A stretch of DNA of 64,000 nt from Antarcticibacterium sp. 1MA-6-2 (GTDB taxonomy: Bacteria; Bacteroidota; Bacteroidia; Flavobacteriales; Flavobacteriaceae), in the NCBI RefSeq assembly GCF_021535135.1, contig NZ_CP091036.1, positions 2,790,001 to 2,854,000 of the forward strand, given 5' to 3'. Of this stretch, positions 40,526 through 49,986 are shown in pieces. The translations under genes and the position numbers were made by a program. The stretch's first letter is position 1. Each line of letters starts with the position of its first letter. The notes under the pieces were generated by a model. It made no database searches. It saw only the letters and a list, made by a program, of their open reading frames with translations, and was not told the origin of the DNA.

Positions 40526-42141
40526 ATTTTAACGCTTGCAAATTTTTTCCAATCTCATCTTCTATTTCTTTACTTTTAGAAAATAATGAAGCTAGGTTGC
40601 TTTCATAAGCCTGAATTTTTGCTTGGAAATCCTGAGCAGTTATATCACTATATTCAATTTGTACTTCAAAATATTGTCCCGCATTTAGAGAATAATTTTT
40701 AGTTTTTAATTTCTCATAATCTACCACCACAGAAAAATCATCAACTACATCTTTGTTCACAAACGTGCTTATAATTTTCTGCTCCTCTTCTCGTGATAGT
40801 ACCGTTTTTTGAGCTTTACCTTCTTTAACCATCGTTCCCAAGCCACTAGCATCAATTAGAACAACTTTATCGTCATTGGCTTTGTCAAAAAATACAATTG
40901 ATACATTAGTACCCGTCGTGGCAAAAATATTAGAGGGCATACTCACCACTCCGGCAAGCATTTTATGCTCCACCAATTGCTGTCGTATCTTTCTATCGAT
41001 CCCAGATTGCGCCGTAATAAAACTAGGTGGGTACCACCACAGCTGCTTTACCTGTTTTCTCGGCTAATGAAAACATGATATGTTGCAGGAACAAGCTGTA
41101 AATGGCCATTTTATTTTTAGCCTTTTCAGGTACATTGGGGATACCTGCAAAAAAGCGATTCTGATTTATTTTTTTCTTAAGCTCATCTATATCATCGCTA
41201 AAGTCCAGCTTAAACGGCGGATTGCTCACGATATAATCAAACTTACGGAGGTGACCATTCTCTCTGTGGTAAGGGGCAGTCATAGTATTGCCCTGAATCA
41301 CATTCCCAATACTATGAACCAAATTATTAAGAATTAAATTAAGTCTCAGCAGGTTTGATGATTTTTGCGAAATATCCTGGGAATATACTGTACACTTTTT
41401 AGGCCCAATGGCGTGCGCCAGATTCATAAGCAAAGTTCCACTACCCGCACTGGGGTCATAAATGGTAACATTATTTTCAGGTTCCGGCACCAATATGGCG
41501 GCCATAATTTTTGATACCGCCTGGGGGGTATAATATTCGGCATACTTACCACCTGAATCATTATTATAGTCTTTAATGAGGTATTCAAAAATTGTAGAGA
41601 AGAAGTCAAAGCCTTCTTCCATGATTTCTTCAAAATTTACGTGTACCAGTTTGTTGATGATGGCACGTGCAAAATCGTCCCGCTTGCTTGCATCTTTTAC
41701 AAATTCGGTAATCCGGTCAAACAATTGGATTTTTGAACCCCCTTCTGTAGTAACAGAGAATATCCCTGAGTTCATTTGCCCAATATCAATAAGGGTATCA
41801 TCTAAAGTTTGTGCAAAATCAGATTCATTTTGACGGTTAAAAAGCACCGTAATTAGATGCCTGGGAAACAAAAATGCCGCATTACTTTCTAGCTCAAACT
41901 GTAGCAAACGATATTCATCATCATCCATTTTAGCAAGCTGCTCTTGCCACTTCTTCCCTTTAGTTAGTCCGGGTTTTGCTTTTTTAAGCTGAAAGGTAAA
42001 CTTGTCATTAAGGTATTTATACAAAAATGCCTGTGTAATGATATCAAACTCACTACTGCTATTCCCTAAGCCATACCCGGCACATACAGCCTTTAGGTCA
42101 TCAATCAAGGTTTTGGTTTTTATAGTATTCTCTAGAGTCAT
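40518..42141 (-). CDS. hsdM: Type I restriction system DNA methyltransferase subunit (one frameshift)
   Basis: N6-adenine methyltransferase subunit of about 541 residues. HsdM N-terminal helical domain (LIDDLKAVCAGYGLGN), SAM motif I DPSAGSGTLLMNLAH, catalytic motif IV NPPFKLDF, and the downstream VSMPSNIFATTGTNVSIVFFDK block. An indel near 41022 creates a TAG after AVVVPT, and the correct frame resumes at FITAQSGIDRKIRQQLVEHKML. It methylates host DNA for self-recognition and is required with HsdR and HsdS for cleavage. The gap to hsdR is 56 bp, and it overlaps hsdS by 8 bp. The single lesion is probably an error, since both halves are well conserved. Confidence 0.88.
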
Positions 42142-42197
42142 ATTCTATTTCAATTATTTCTATTAAGCTTAGACAAGCTTATCTTGATATTTAAGTA

Positions 42198-45100
42198 CTA
42201 AGCGGGTCGCTCATAGTATTCATCTAAGTATTCTTTTACAATAATATCTGAGACAAAAAGGACAGTCTCATAATCCAACTTTTGATTAAGCGTTTCATTA
42301 AACTCTTTCATAACCATACGGGCTACCTCGCGTTTAAAATAGTTCTCGTTATTCAAACTATCCTGACGTTGTAAAACAGTAAGATCGGTTTGCTCCTTTA
42401 TGCGTTGCAAAGCTTTCATTATCTGTGATTTAATTTTTGAAGGTTTTCCTGCTTCCAACAACCTCTTTTCAGTTCTAGCATATTTAGAATCCCCATCATA
42501 CTTGGATTTTAATAAATCATTTTTCCTGTTAAGCTCTTTTACTTTGTTGTGTATTTGTCTCAAGGATTGCAAATTCTCTTGCATTTCTTCCTGACTTATC
42601 TCATTCAAGTTTTTGTTTTGAAAGAGTCTGCGAAGTTCGTCATATAAACTTACCCATTGGGGATCTTTGGTGTCAAAATTATTGGCTAAACCTTCTCGAG
42701 TTTTCTTTAGGATGTCTTTGAGTTTATCAGCCAGAACAAGTTCTTCCTCTCCTATTTTCTTAAAATTAAACAGAATATCTTCTAAAGCGACGTTTAGGAG
42801 GTTTCCCATTTCCTCATTGTGCTCAAAAGCGTGTTTGGCATTAATTAATTGTAGACGATTCGCTGCCTCATTTCGTAGGGTGCTGAGCCGTCTAAAATCT
42901 AACTCTTCCAACAGCTCGTATTCGCCAACCAACCTTATAATATTATATAAAGCCCTCGAATTTTCAAGTGCCTTTTTAATTTCGAGCATCGTCTTTCTAT
43001 CATCGATCTGTGAAATCTGTTGCTGAAAGATTTCGGCATTTTTCAGGTCATAATCAACCAGTGTCTCTTTTATCTGCTGAATTGAAGCCAACATTTCCTC
43101 TCTGGACATAAAAAGATTGGAATAACTTCCCATTTCATCGCCTAAGGTTTCCTGAAGCTCATCAAAATACGCTCTGTTTGTAGCATCAAATTCGGTAGAG
43201 ATATCAGCAAAATCTACTACATATCCGTAACGATAGGTTTTGTAAGTTCTATTAACCCGAGTTAAAGCCTGTAACAGATTATGCTTCCTAATTAAACGTC
43301 CCAAATATAATTTCTTCAGACGTTTGGCATCAAAACCAGTAAGCAACATATTATAAACAAAAAGAAAATCTACTTTTCCTGCTTTAAAAGCATCCCGCCA
43401 ACGTGCCAAATCTTCTTTTGAACCGGAGTCGTAAAGGATCAAAGCGGCAACTTTCGGCTTGTACGATTCTTTACGTTTTGCTTTATAAGATTCCGGCTCT
43501 TCAGCTGCTAAAATTAATTCTTCCTGTTCAGCTGAATGTTCTATGTCTTCAAAACCACGACCGTATTTTTTCTTAAAAATTTTATATAGTTCCTCTGCTT
43601 GCTCGCTGCTGTCGCAAATGACCATTCCCCCAAGGTCATTATCATCATGTCTGGACCTGAATTGCTCAAAATCATCTACAATGTAATCGAGCATAGGTTC
43701 AACAAAGGATGGATGTGCATACAGTTTTTTCTTGTCGGTATCTCCTTTTCTAATATCAATTTGATCTAAAGCTTTTTTCAGCTTAATTTGATATTCTGTT
43801 GCTATCTCCTCACGTATTAGCCTCAAGGTATAACCATCTGCAATGGACTTGTTGTAATAGTATTTATGGATATAGTCACCAAAGAGCTGCTTTGACTTTA
43901 AATCTGATCCTATTAAAGGGGTGCCTGTAAGCCCAATTTTTATAGCATTTGAATCGCTCTCTTGTAAGTTGGCCAAGAAGCTACCCGTGGGATTATAACT
44001 GCGGTGTACTTCATCCAAAAAATACACTCTTTGTATAGCTAAATTGTAATCTTGCTTCTGAACTAGATTCGGATCGTTCTCAAACTTTTGGATGTTAACA
44101 ACAGTTATTTCGGTTTGTCCTTTATCATTATTTATAGCGGTGGTCTTCTTTAAATCAGAGAGAAACTCCTCTTTTGAATTTACCGTATGCACTTTGAGTC
44201 CTCTTGCGGTAAATTCATCCCGAGCCTGGGCTAATAAATCCAATCGATCTACAATAAAGTAAAACTTAGGAATGATATTTTTCTGCTGATAATAATGTTT
44301 GAGGTAATGGGTATTGTAATAGGCTAATGCGGTTTTACCACTCCCCTGCGTATGCCAAATGATTCCTTTTCGAACACCCTCATCTAGTTTTTTTGCGATA
44401 GCTTTTGTCGCAAAAAACTGAGGGTAACGCATGATATGTTTTTGGATACTCAGTAGTTTCTTTTACATACGCCAGCGCAAAAAACAACATAAATTTTAAT
44501 CGATCCTTTGAAACCAAAGAAGTTATTACCCTGTTAGTAGGTGTGTTTGGATCTTTATTGGTCTGAAATTCAGGACTGTTTTTAACCACCTGATAATTTG
44601 TATCCTTTAATAAGAAATCCTCAGATCCATTTTTTAAAGGATTCAGGATCCGGGTATAATTAAAACCTATTTCTTCCCTGAAGTAATTAAATATGGGATT
44701 ATGGTAAGATGGAGAAGCATAAAACGCACCCTGCCAAGGTTGAATTTCGTTTTCATCATATTCCATATTATTAGAAAAGATCATAAACTGTGTAATATTT
44801 ACAAATTTTCTAAATTTCTTATTCTGAAAACGCCTAGCAATACGTTCCCGCTCCGCAATTACGCCATCTTTATTGTTAGGTTTTTTAACTTCTATAAAAA
44901 CAAGTGGCATTCCATTGATAAGGCAAATTATATCCGGACGAAATTCGTCTTCACCATTTTTATAGGGGAGTTCAGTAACTACGTGAAAATCGTTCTGTTC
45001 AAAATTTTCGAAATCTATAAGCTTTACACCAGATTTTACGGTTAGCATTTCATAAAATGCCTTACCTAAATCCTCATTCTCCAATTTTATACTAACCTCC

Positions 45101-45291
45101 TGATATAGCCGATCTATCTCGTCTTTTGTCAATTTAGGATTAATCTTACCTATAGATCTCCGAAATAAATCAGTAAAAATATTGGTGCCGACATCCCACT
45201 CCGTGTCCTTAAGAGAAATATATTCATACCCCAATTGTATAAGATGTAGAATTGAGGGAAGTTTTACTCTAGAGTCTTCGTTAAATGCCAT
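42198..45291 (-). CDS. hsdR: Type I restriction system restriction/translocase subunit (one frameshift)
   Basis: Motor and nuclease subunit of about 1031 residues. The N-terminal PD-(D/E)xK nuclease is at about 105-150 (EFRPDIICLINGMPLVFIEVKK). The SF2 helicase motor follows: Walker A HTQGSGKTALAYY, DEVH box FLDEVHRSY, LTGTPLIG, and motif VI QALTRVNRTYK. A long helical C-terminus contacts HsdM. An extra A in an A5 run at about 44435 shifts the frame; removing it joins EYPK to HIMRYPQFFATKAIAKK. It heads the hsdR-M-S-AlbA_2 series. It translocates and cuts unmodified DNA. Confidence 0.9.
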
Positions 45292-45397
45292 AGTGGTTGG
45301 TAGTAGGCGAAAGATAGGTTTCTTTTACAGAACTGCAAAGTTTATGTTAAAGTGCAGGAAGTAGTGGTTATTTAAGGCTACGGATAATTTTAGCCAA

Positions 45398-46519
45398 TCA
45401 TAAGAAATCATAAGGATTAACACCCTCTAGTATTTCATCTTTTTTTGCTATTGTTGGATCCAACCAGTCCGCTTTTTCCCTCCCAAACTTTATTAGCTCT
45501 TTAATCTCTATATTTGATATAGAATTCAAATCAGTATTCTCTTCAAGGTGAGATAGGAATTTTCGCAACTTTTGGGTTTCATGCCATTGACGAGACAGCG
45601 CAATGAGGTCTTTTAACTTTTTAACTTCCCTGTTCCGAATTTCTGCTTTTTGCCTTTCTATTTTTTCTTGCTCCTGTCTTTCCTTTTCCCGTTTGGCACT
45701 TTCAATTTTCCAATCCAATTCTTCTTCTGCTGTTATTTCCAAATAGGCAATTATCTGAGATAATTTTTTTTCGAGAGAAATAGTATTTGTTTCATTCCAT
45801 TCTTTTTTGGAAGAATATTCACCCGTAATTAAAATTAATAATCCCAAGGGATCCAGTCTACTTCTTTTATGGCCATAGTCATCTGTATAAATAATACGTT
45901 TATGCCTTTCCCTGAAGCTTAAAGATATTTCAATACTATTAATTATAACATATGAACGCTCATACACAAAGGAAAAGGTATGGCCCCGAGCCTTTAAGGC
46001 CCTCACTAATGTGTCAATGATTCGCAAAGTTTTAGGTAATAGATTTTCAGATACTGAAACACCAATTCCTCCGTAATCATAACGCTTAGTATAATCCCAT
46101 ACACCGCCTTTTTTCGGATGATTTACTGTTTCAGGGAATTTTGTAGCTTTTACTATTGGATCGAATTTTTTTGAAAGTTTTTTAGAAACCTTCAAGTCCA
46201 CTTTAGGATCATTCTCTATTTCCAGTTTAAGTTTGTCACAATCAGACAACTCACCTAAATCTCTTTTATCCTCATCTTCCCTTCTGTATAGAATAATATT
46301 TTCCTTTTCCGTACCATATTTTGGCAGTGGAATTGGAGGTGAGGCCTTGCCGAATTTTTTCTTAGACCAATACCCATTGGGAGGGAGAGGAATTCTATTG
46401 TTCCTGCAAATTTTTTTAAAGCTTTGGAAAGAGACTAAGTAATCTTCTGTTATTTGTTTAATAGAGGTTGCCCAAACCAAGTTATATAGTTCTTTCCGGG
46501 ATAATTTTTTTATAACCAT
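45398..46519 (-). CDS. Uncharacterised element-borne protein with N-terminal DNA-binding-like motif
   Basis: Intact protein of 373 residues belonging to a hypothetical family I have seen on mobile elements. The N-terminus LSRKELYNLVWATSIKQITED, then FKKICRNNRIPLPPNGYWSKKKFGK, is the family hallmark and looks like a helix-turn-helix. A middle globular part (about 150-260) is followed by a strongly charged coiled coil rich in Glu/Lys/Arg/Gln (about 270-320). Function unknown. It stands 106 bp upstream of hsdR in the same direction and after the mobilization genes, so it could regulate the restriction operon or be a separate defence factor. Confidence 0.6.
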   Translation of the reverse strand: MVIKKLSRKELYNLVWATSIKQITEDYLVSFQSFKKICRNNRIPLPPNGYWSKKKFGKASPPIPLPKYGTEKENIILYRREDEDKRDLGELSDCDKLKLEIENDPKVDLKVSKKLSKKFDPIVKATKFPETVNHPKKGGVWDYTKRYDYGGIGVSVSENLLPKTLRIIDTLVRALKARGHTFSFVYERSYVIINSIEISLSFRERHKRIIYTDDYGHKRSRLDPLGLLILITGEYSSKKEWNETNTISLEKKLSQIIAYLEITAEEELDWKIESAKREKERQEQEKIERQKAEIRNREVKKLKDLIALSRQWHETQKLRKFLSHLEENTDLNSISNIEIKELIKFGREKADWLDPTIAKKDEILEGVNPYDFL

Positions 46520-47035
46520 TTTGTAAGTTCCATGTCTTGTTACTTAAATTTAAAAATTTGAAATAGCTTATAAAAATTAGTGAGAGAGACATTAATTAAT
46601 ATGTTTTAGTCTAAAAATTTAATTGTTGATTTAAATACATCTGTCTCTTAGATAGGTGAGATAAAAAACTGGTGCTTTTCCTACACCCTTCTTGATAATT
46701 AAATTTTAAAAGAATAAAAGCACTTATTAAGCCCCATTTCTACCATAACTAACCTGCGCGAGGTTCCTGTGCTGTTTTTATAGCATACGGGAAGTTAAGC
46801 GTAAAGTAAAAACAGCATAGGGCGCATCCTACTTACATCTTAATGCCCAGTAAATTTTTACCTGATTTCAAGCCTTCCCAATGCATTTACTGGAAATCTT
46901 ACAAACTTTCACTACTAGGGTTGAAAAAAAATCACACAATTTGATCACAGTTTTGCCGCAAATTTTGACGATTTTATTGGGTGTTTCAGGCCATTTGTCG
47001 CAAATTTAAGGTTTTTGCGACATCATCATTTGTCA
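46520..47035. other. Intergenic region with two inverted repeats
   Basis: About 515 bp between the mobilization genes and the uncharacterised gene. It holds TGCTGTTTTTA (46770-46780) and its exact inverse TAAAAACAGCA (46807-46817), an 11-bp stem with a 26-base loop, and GTCGCAAA...TTTGCGAC at 46997-47021. No gene seen. The repeats could be an origin, a terminator or a protein-binding site. Confidence 0.5.
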
Positions 47036-47494
47036 TTACAAATCCCGTTTATTTTCCTCCAACCACTCGCAATAGGCCTCCTGGATTTCCGGATATTGGG
47101 CAAAATAATCTTCGTGCGGTTTATTTTGAGTTTCCAGAATTGTCCGGTAGATTTCAAAATTCGCTTCCTGTTTTATATGGGAGTTATAGGCAAAGTACCC
47201 CACTAAACCTAAAGCAAGAATTCCTGATATTCCAAAAAGAATGAGCAGATTATTCGGTATTAACTTGGCGTGCTTTAATTTCCTTTCGATACCCTGCAGG
47301 ATTTCATCTGTTTTTTCTTTTTCTGCTTCCTGCTTTTGCAGAAATATGTTCAGCTCCTTCTCCAAAGCTTCGGTGCTAATGGGAATACTTAGATTAAATA
47401 ATTGCTCACAAAGCTTTTGAAGTTCCTGAACACTACTTTTAAAATCAGCCATTTCATCGGCCATCAGTTCCATGATTTCGTCTAACTTTTTCAT
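47036..47494 (-). CDS. Mobilization-associated membrane protein
   Basis: Protein of 152 residues. The N-terminal ~85 residues are helical and heptad-like (ELMADEMADFKSSVQELQKLCEQL), one transmembrane helix follows (NLLILFGISGILALGLVGYFAY), then a short outside tail (YCEWLEENKRDL). Proteins of this layout are encoded directly after relaxases on Bacteroidota mobilizable elements (DUF6730-like), which is how I identify it. It starts 16 bp after the relaxase stop. It may help present the relaxosome to a helper conjugation apparatus. The function is not shown. Confidence 0.6.
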   Translation of the reverse strand: MKKLDEIMELMADEMADFKSSVQELQKLCEQLFNLSIPISTEALEKELNIFLQKQEAEKEKTDEILQGIERKLKHAKLIPNNLLILFGISGILALGLVGYFAYNSHIKQEANFEIYRTILETQNKPHEDYFAQYPEIQEAYCEWLEENKRDL

Positions 47495-47510
47495 CGTTTA
47501 AAAATTTATA

Positions 47511-48371
47511 TCAAATTCCTATTCCGGTATCCAGTGCTCTTAAAGCTCCCTTTATAAGTTCTTTGGTTATTTTGGTGGTTAGTTTAGTACTTAACTGCAC
47601 GGTTTTGTCTAACACCCTGATGTTTTGCGGTGCTTCTTTTAACCTGGTAAAGCTTCTGTTTTGTGAGATCTCGGCGATTATTTTGTTACTCATAGATCGT
47701 TCTACCTCACTTGCTTTAAGGTTTACTCCTTTGTATGCTACACGGAATCCTTGTAATTGATTTGATTTATTAATAGTGGGAATCACTTCCACTTTATAAG
47801 CTCTCATTTTCTTAATGTAATCATCCAGGGTTTTTGGCTTCGATTGAAGAACCCGGTGATTTATATTTTTGATTTCAAGTCGGATTCCTTGTAATTCCTG
47901 CATTTTTTCCTTTTGTACTTCCTGTACTCTCTTAAGACCTAATTCCTTTGCTACATTATCTGCCGCTATCTGGCTTCTTTTTCCGATAAAGCTGTCTTTA
48001 TAAACTTCCCCGTTAAGGCTGATGCGGTTGGCATAGATATGTACGTGCGTATGCGCTTTATCCCGATGGACAAAACCAATAGCCTGGTGGTTTTGCAGCT
48101 TCATCTCCTTTAAAAATCTTTTAGCAATTTCTTCCAGGTCTCTTTTGCTTAAATCCTTTCCGTCTTCAATCGTAGGGCTTACTATAAAGCTTAAGGTGTT
48201 TTTGAGGCATCGTTCATTTTGCGACTGGATAATCTTAAACTCCTCTGTAATCTCAGCGGGAGTGTCTCCGGCCAGGTATTCTTTTAAAACAACTTCTGCC
48301 TCTTTCTCCTGGTTCCAACCGTATTCGATAGAAGCCCCGGTACTGGCTATTGCGTGTCCTTTCCCTATCAT
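47511..48371 (-). CDS. Relaxase / mobilization nuclease
   Basis: Relaxase of 286 residues of the MobA/VirD2-like (PF03432) family, which nicks oriT and carries the strand in conjugation. N-terminal GKGHAIASTGASIEYGWN; the metal-binding HUH motif AHTHVHIYANRI (three His) at about 105-116; QIAADNVAKELGL after it. The candidate catalytic Tyr is near residue 17. It overlaps mobC by ATGA. The length is short, lacking a helicase or primase extension, which is normal for mobilizable elements. It works in trans with another element's transfer machinery, since none is encoded here. Confidence 0.9.
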   Translation of the reverse strand: MIGKGHAIASTGASIEYGWNQEKEAEVVLKEYLAGDTPAEITEEFKIIQSQNERCLKNTLSFIVSPTIEDGKDLSKRDLEEIAKRFLKEMKLQNHQAIGFVHRDKAHTHVHIYANRISLNGEVYKDSFIGKRSQIAADNVAKELGLKRVQEVQKEKMQELQGIRLEIKNINHRVLQSKPKTLDDYIKKMRAYKVEVIPTINKSNQLQGFRVAYKGVNLKASEVERSMSNKIIAEISQNRSFTRLKEAPQNIRVLDKTVQLSTKLTTKITKELIKGALRALDTGIGI

Positions 48372-48664
48372 TTTTTAAATTTTTTTAAATGTGTCCTGAT
48401 TTCTCTTGCCAGATCTTCCACAACCCCAGCCAGCTTTGGATCCCGCTTTTTAAACATATTCCCAATACGGGTAAAATTATTCTTGTATTGAACCAGCATC
48501 TGGTAGGCCTCCAGTTGTTCCGGAGTAATCCGTTCTACAATATTTCTTTCAAAGGCCGCAGATCGGATATATTCTGAAAGGGAAATTCCTGCCCTGGCCG
48601 CTCTTCTTTGGAGCAGCTTCTTCTCGTATATCGAGCAGCGGATCTGGATGTATTCCCTTTTCAT
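48368..48664 (-). CDS. MobC-like mobilization accessory protein
   Basis: Protein of 98 residues: a ribbon-helix-helix N-terminus (EYIQIRCSIYEKKLLQRRAA RAGISLSEYIRSAAFER) and a C-terminal helical part (NNFTRIGNMFKKRDPKLAGVVEDL), the MobC pattern. It should bind oriT and open the nick region for the relaxase. The gene lies directly upstream of the relaxase with ATGA overlap, and a strong inverted repeat begins 37 bp upstream of its start. Confidence 0.85.
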   Translation of the reverse strand: MKREYIQIRCSIYEKKLLQRRAARAGISLSEYIRSAAFERNIVERITPEQLEAYQMLVQYKNNFTRIGNMFKKRDPKLAGVVEDLAREIRTHLKKFKK

Positions 48665-48700
48665 TTTTTTCTTTTAAAACCTTTGCAACCTCCGGGCGCA

Positions 48701-48734
48701 AAGCAAGATGTCATTACAATGACACATCTTGCTT
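48701..48734. other. Candidate origin of transfer (inverted repeat upstream of mobC)
   Basis: AAGCAAGATGTCATT and AATGACACATCTTGCTT form near-perfect arms (a 2-base bulge) around a 2-base centre. A GGGCGCAAAG sequence flanks the left arm. The position immediately upstream of mobC-relaxase, in a noncoding gap, is where oriT lies in many mobilizable elements. The nick position cannot be read from sequence alone. Confidence 0.5.
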
Positions 48735-48802
48735 CCCTTTCCGATTTAGAATTGATTTTTCATTACATTTTTTAGTACTTTCTCTGGTACTGCTATTGAA
48801 CT

Positions 48803-49714
48803 TTAGCACTTTCTTGCCTTAGTTTTTACTCCGGACAATTGTTTGTTTTTTCCAGGATTTTCATTTTTCAACTTCTCATTGAGATCTTTATATCCACTAT
48901 AGCAATCACTACAATCGGTGATGTTATCAAAAAGACTTAAAAGTGAACTGGCTGCTTTTTTTCCAGCGGGATCATTGTCTAAATACAGTAAGACAATTTC
49001 ATACTTTGGAATCATATCTTTAATTCTATCAATAAAAGCCAGGGAATTAAGAATAATACAATCTGAACTCTCTACTAAGTCTTCATCGATGGCTGCCAGA
49101 GAGAGAAAATCAAACATCCCTTCAATAATCAGTAGCTGTTTAGAACCTCTTTCAAACAGGGAATAAGTTTTGGGGCTGCTGGAATTTTTATAGTATTTAT
49201 TTCTAAGTTCCCAGCCACCCTTCTGATTTTGGAGACCAATGGTGAAGAATTGTTTTCCATTAGATCTATACCAAATCTGTCTGCAATATTTCCTCCCGAT
49301 TTCTAAAGGTATTTTTCGGGATTCTAAATAGTTGAGTAGCGCAGGAAGATTAAGTGGTTCTACTGTGCTAATTTTAATTTTCTCATTAATAGAAGGTTCT
49401 TTTAGTCGCGGTTTAAGAGAATAAGTAATAATATCCTCACTTAAAAATTCTAAGGCATCTATTAGGTCGCAGGACTTTATAGCCATAATCAAGTCTATAG
49501 TTGAACCTCCTTTTCCCATTCCGAAGTCATACCATAAATTTTTAACTACAGAGACGTTGAAAGAGGCTTGCGTTTCTGACCGAAGGGGACTCAGAAACCA
49601 AGCTTCTTTTTCCGATGTTCTGGTGGGAAAGTGCCCTAATTTTGCAAGCGTTTTTACGATGCAAATATTACGGGCTCTTTCACAGCACGCAAGTATGTTT
49701 TTTCCATTTTTCAT
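48803..49714 (-). CDS. DNA primase-like protein with Toprim domain
   Basis: Protein of 303 residues. The N-terminus resembles the zinc-finger (CHC2) and adjacent region of DnaG-type primases (KTLAKLGHFPTRTSEKEAWFLSPL, then WYDFGMGKGGSTIDLIM), though the zinc ligands are not all clear. The Toprim domain is good: LLIIEGMFDFLSL (catalytic Glu), ILNSLAFI, and LLYLDNDPAGKKAASSL (DxD). It should make or help make RNA primers when the element is replicated after transfer. It lies between mobC and the primase-helicase gene, on the same strand as both. Confidence 0.85.
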   Translation of the reverse strand: MKNGKNILACCERARNICIVKTLAKLGHFPTRTSEKEAWFLSPLRSETQASFNVSVVKNLWYDFGMGKGGSTIDLIMAIKSCDLIDALEFLSEDIITYSLKPRLKEPSINEKIKISTVEPLNLPALLNYLESRKIPLEIGRKYCRQIWYRSNGKQFFTIGLQNQKGGWELRNKYYKNSSSPKTYSLFERGSKQLLIIEGMFDFLSLAAIDEDLVESSDCIILNSLAFIDRIKDMIPKYEIVLLYLDNDPAGKKAASSLLSLFDNITDCSDCYSGYKDLNEKLKNENPGKNKQLSGVKTKARKC

Positions 49715-49986
49715 TTGTTTTCTTTAAAACTTAAATATCAGTCTATCAACACTTTGCCTGGCATCATTTTTATTTTGATGACAAAACGATGACAGAATGA
49801 TGACGCTGAAAACCTTTGCTATCAGAGGGCTTATTTACTATCTGGCATCATTCATCAAAAAATAAAGAAATAAGTAAAGTGTATTCTAAAGTCTCCATTT
49901 TCTGTGATGCCGATACGGAGGTGTAACCCAACGGTAATTCCCATATTCATTGGCTTTCCCTACTACATCAGTCGGTCATCAAATCA
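49715..49986. other. Gap with three 11-bp GATGAC repeats
   Basis: Noncoding 272 bp between the helicase-like and primase genes. GATGAC occurs at 49777, 49788 and 49799, exactly 11 bp apart (GATGACAAAAC-like units). Further GATGA/CATCA words lie near 49830-49860 and 49976-49990. They could be iterons or a regulatory site next to the replication genes. Confidence 0.4.

Noticed and set aside
42667..43026. 119-residue + strand frame inside hsdR
   Set aside because: Antisense shadow of the conserved hsdR C-terminal region.
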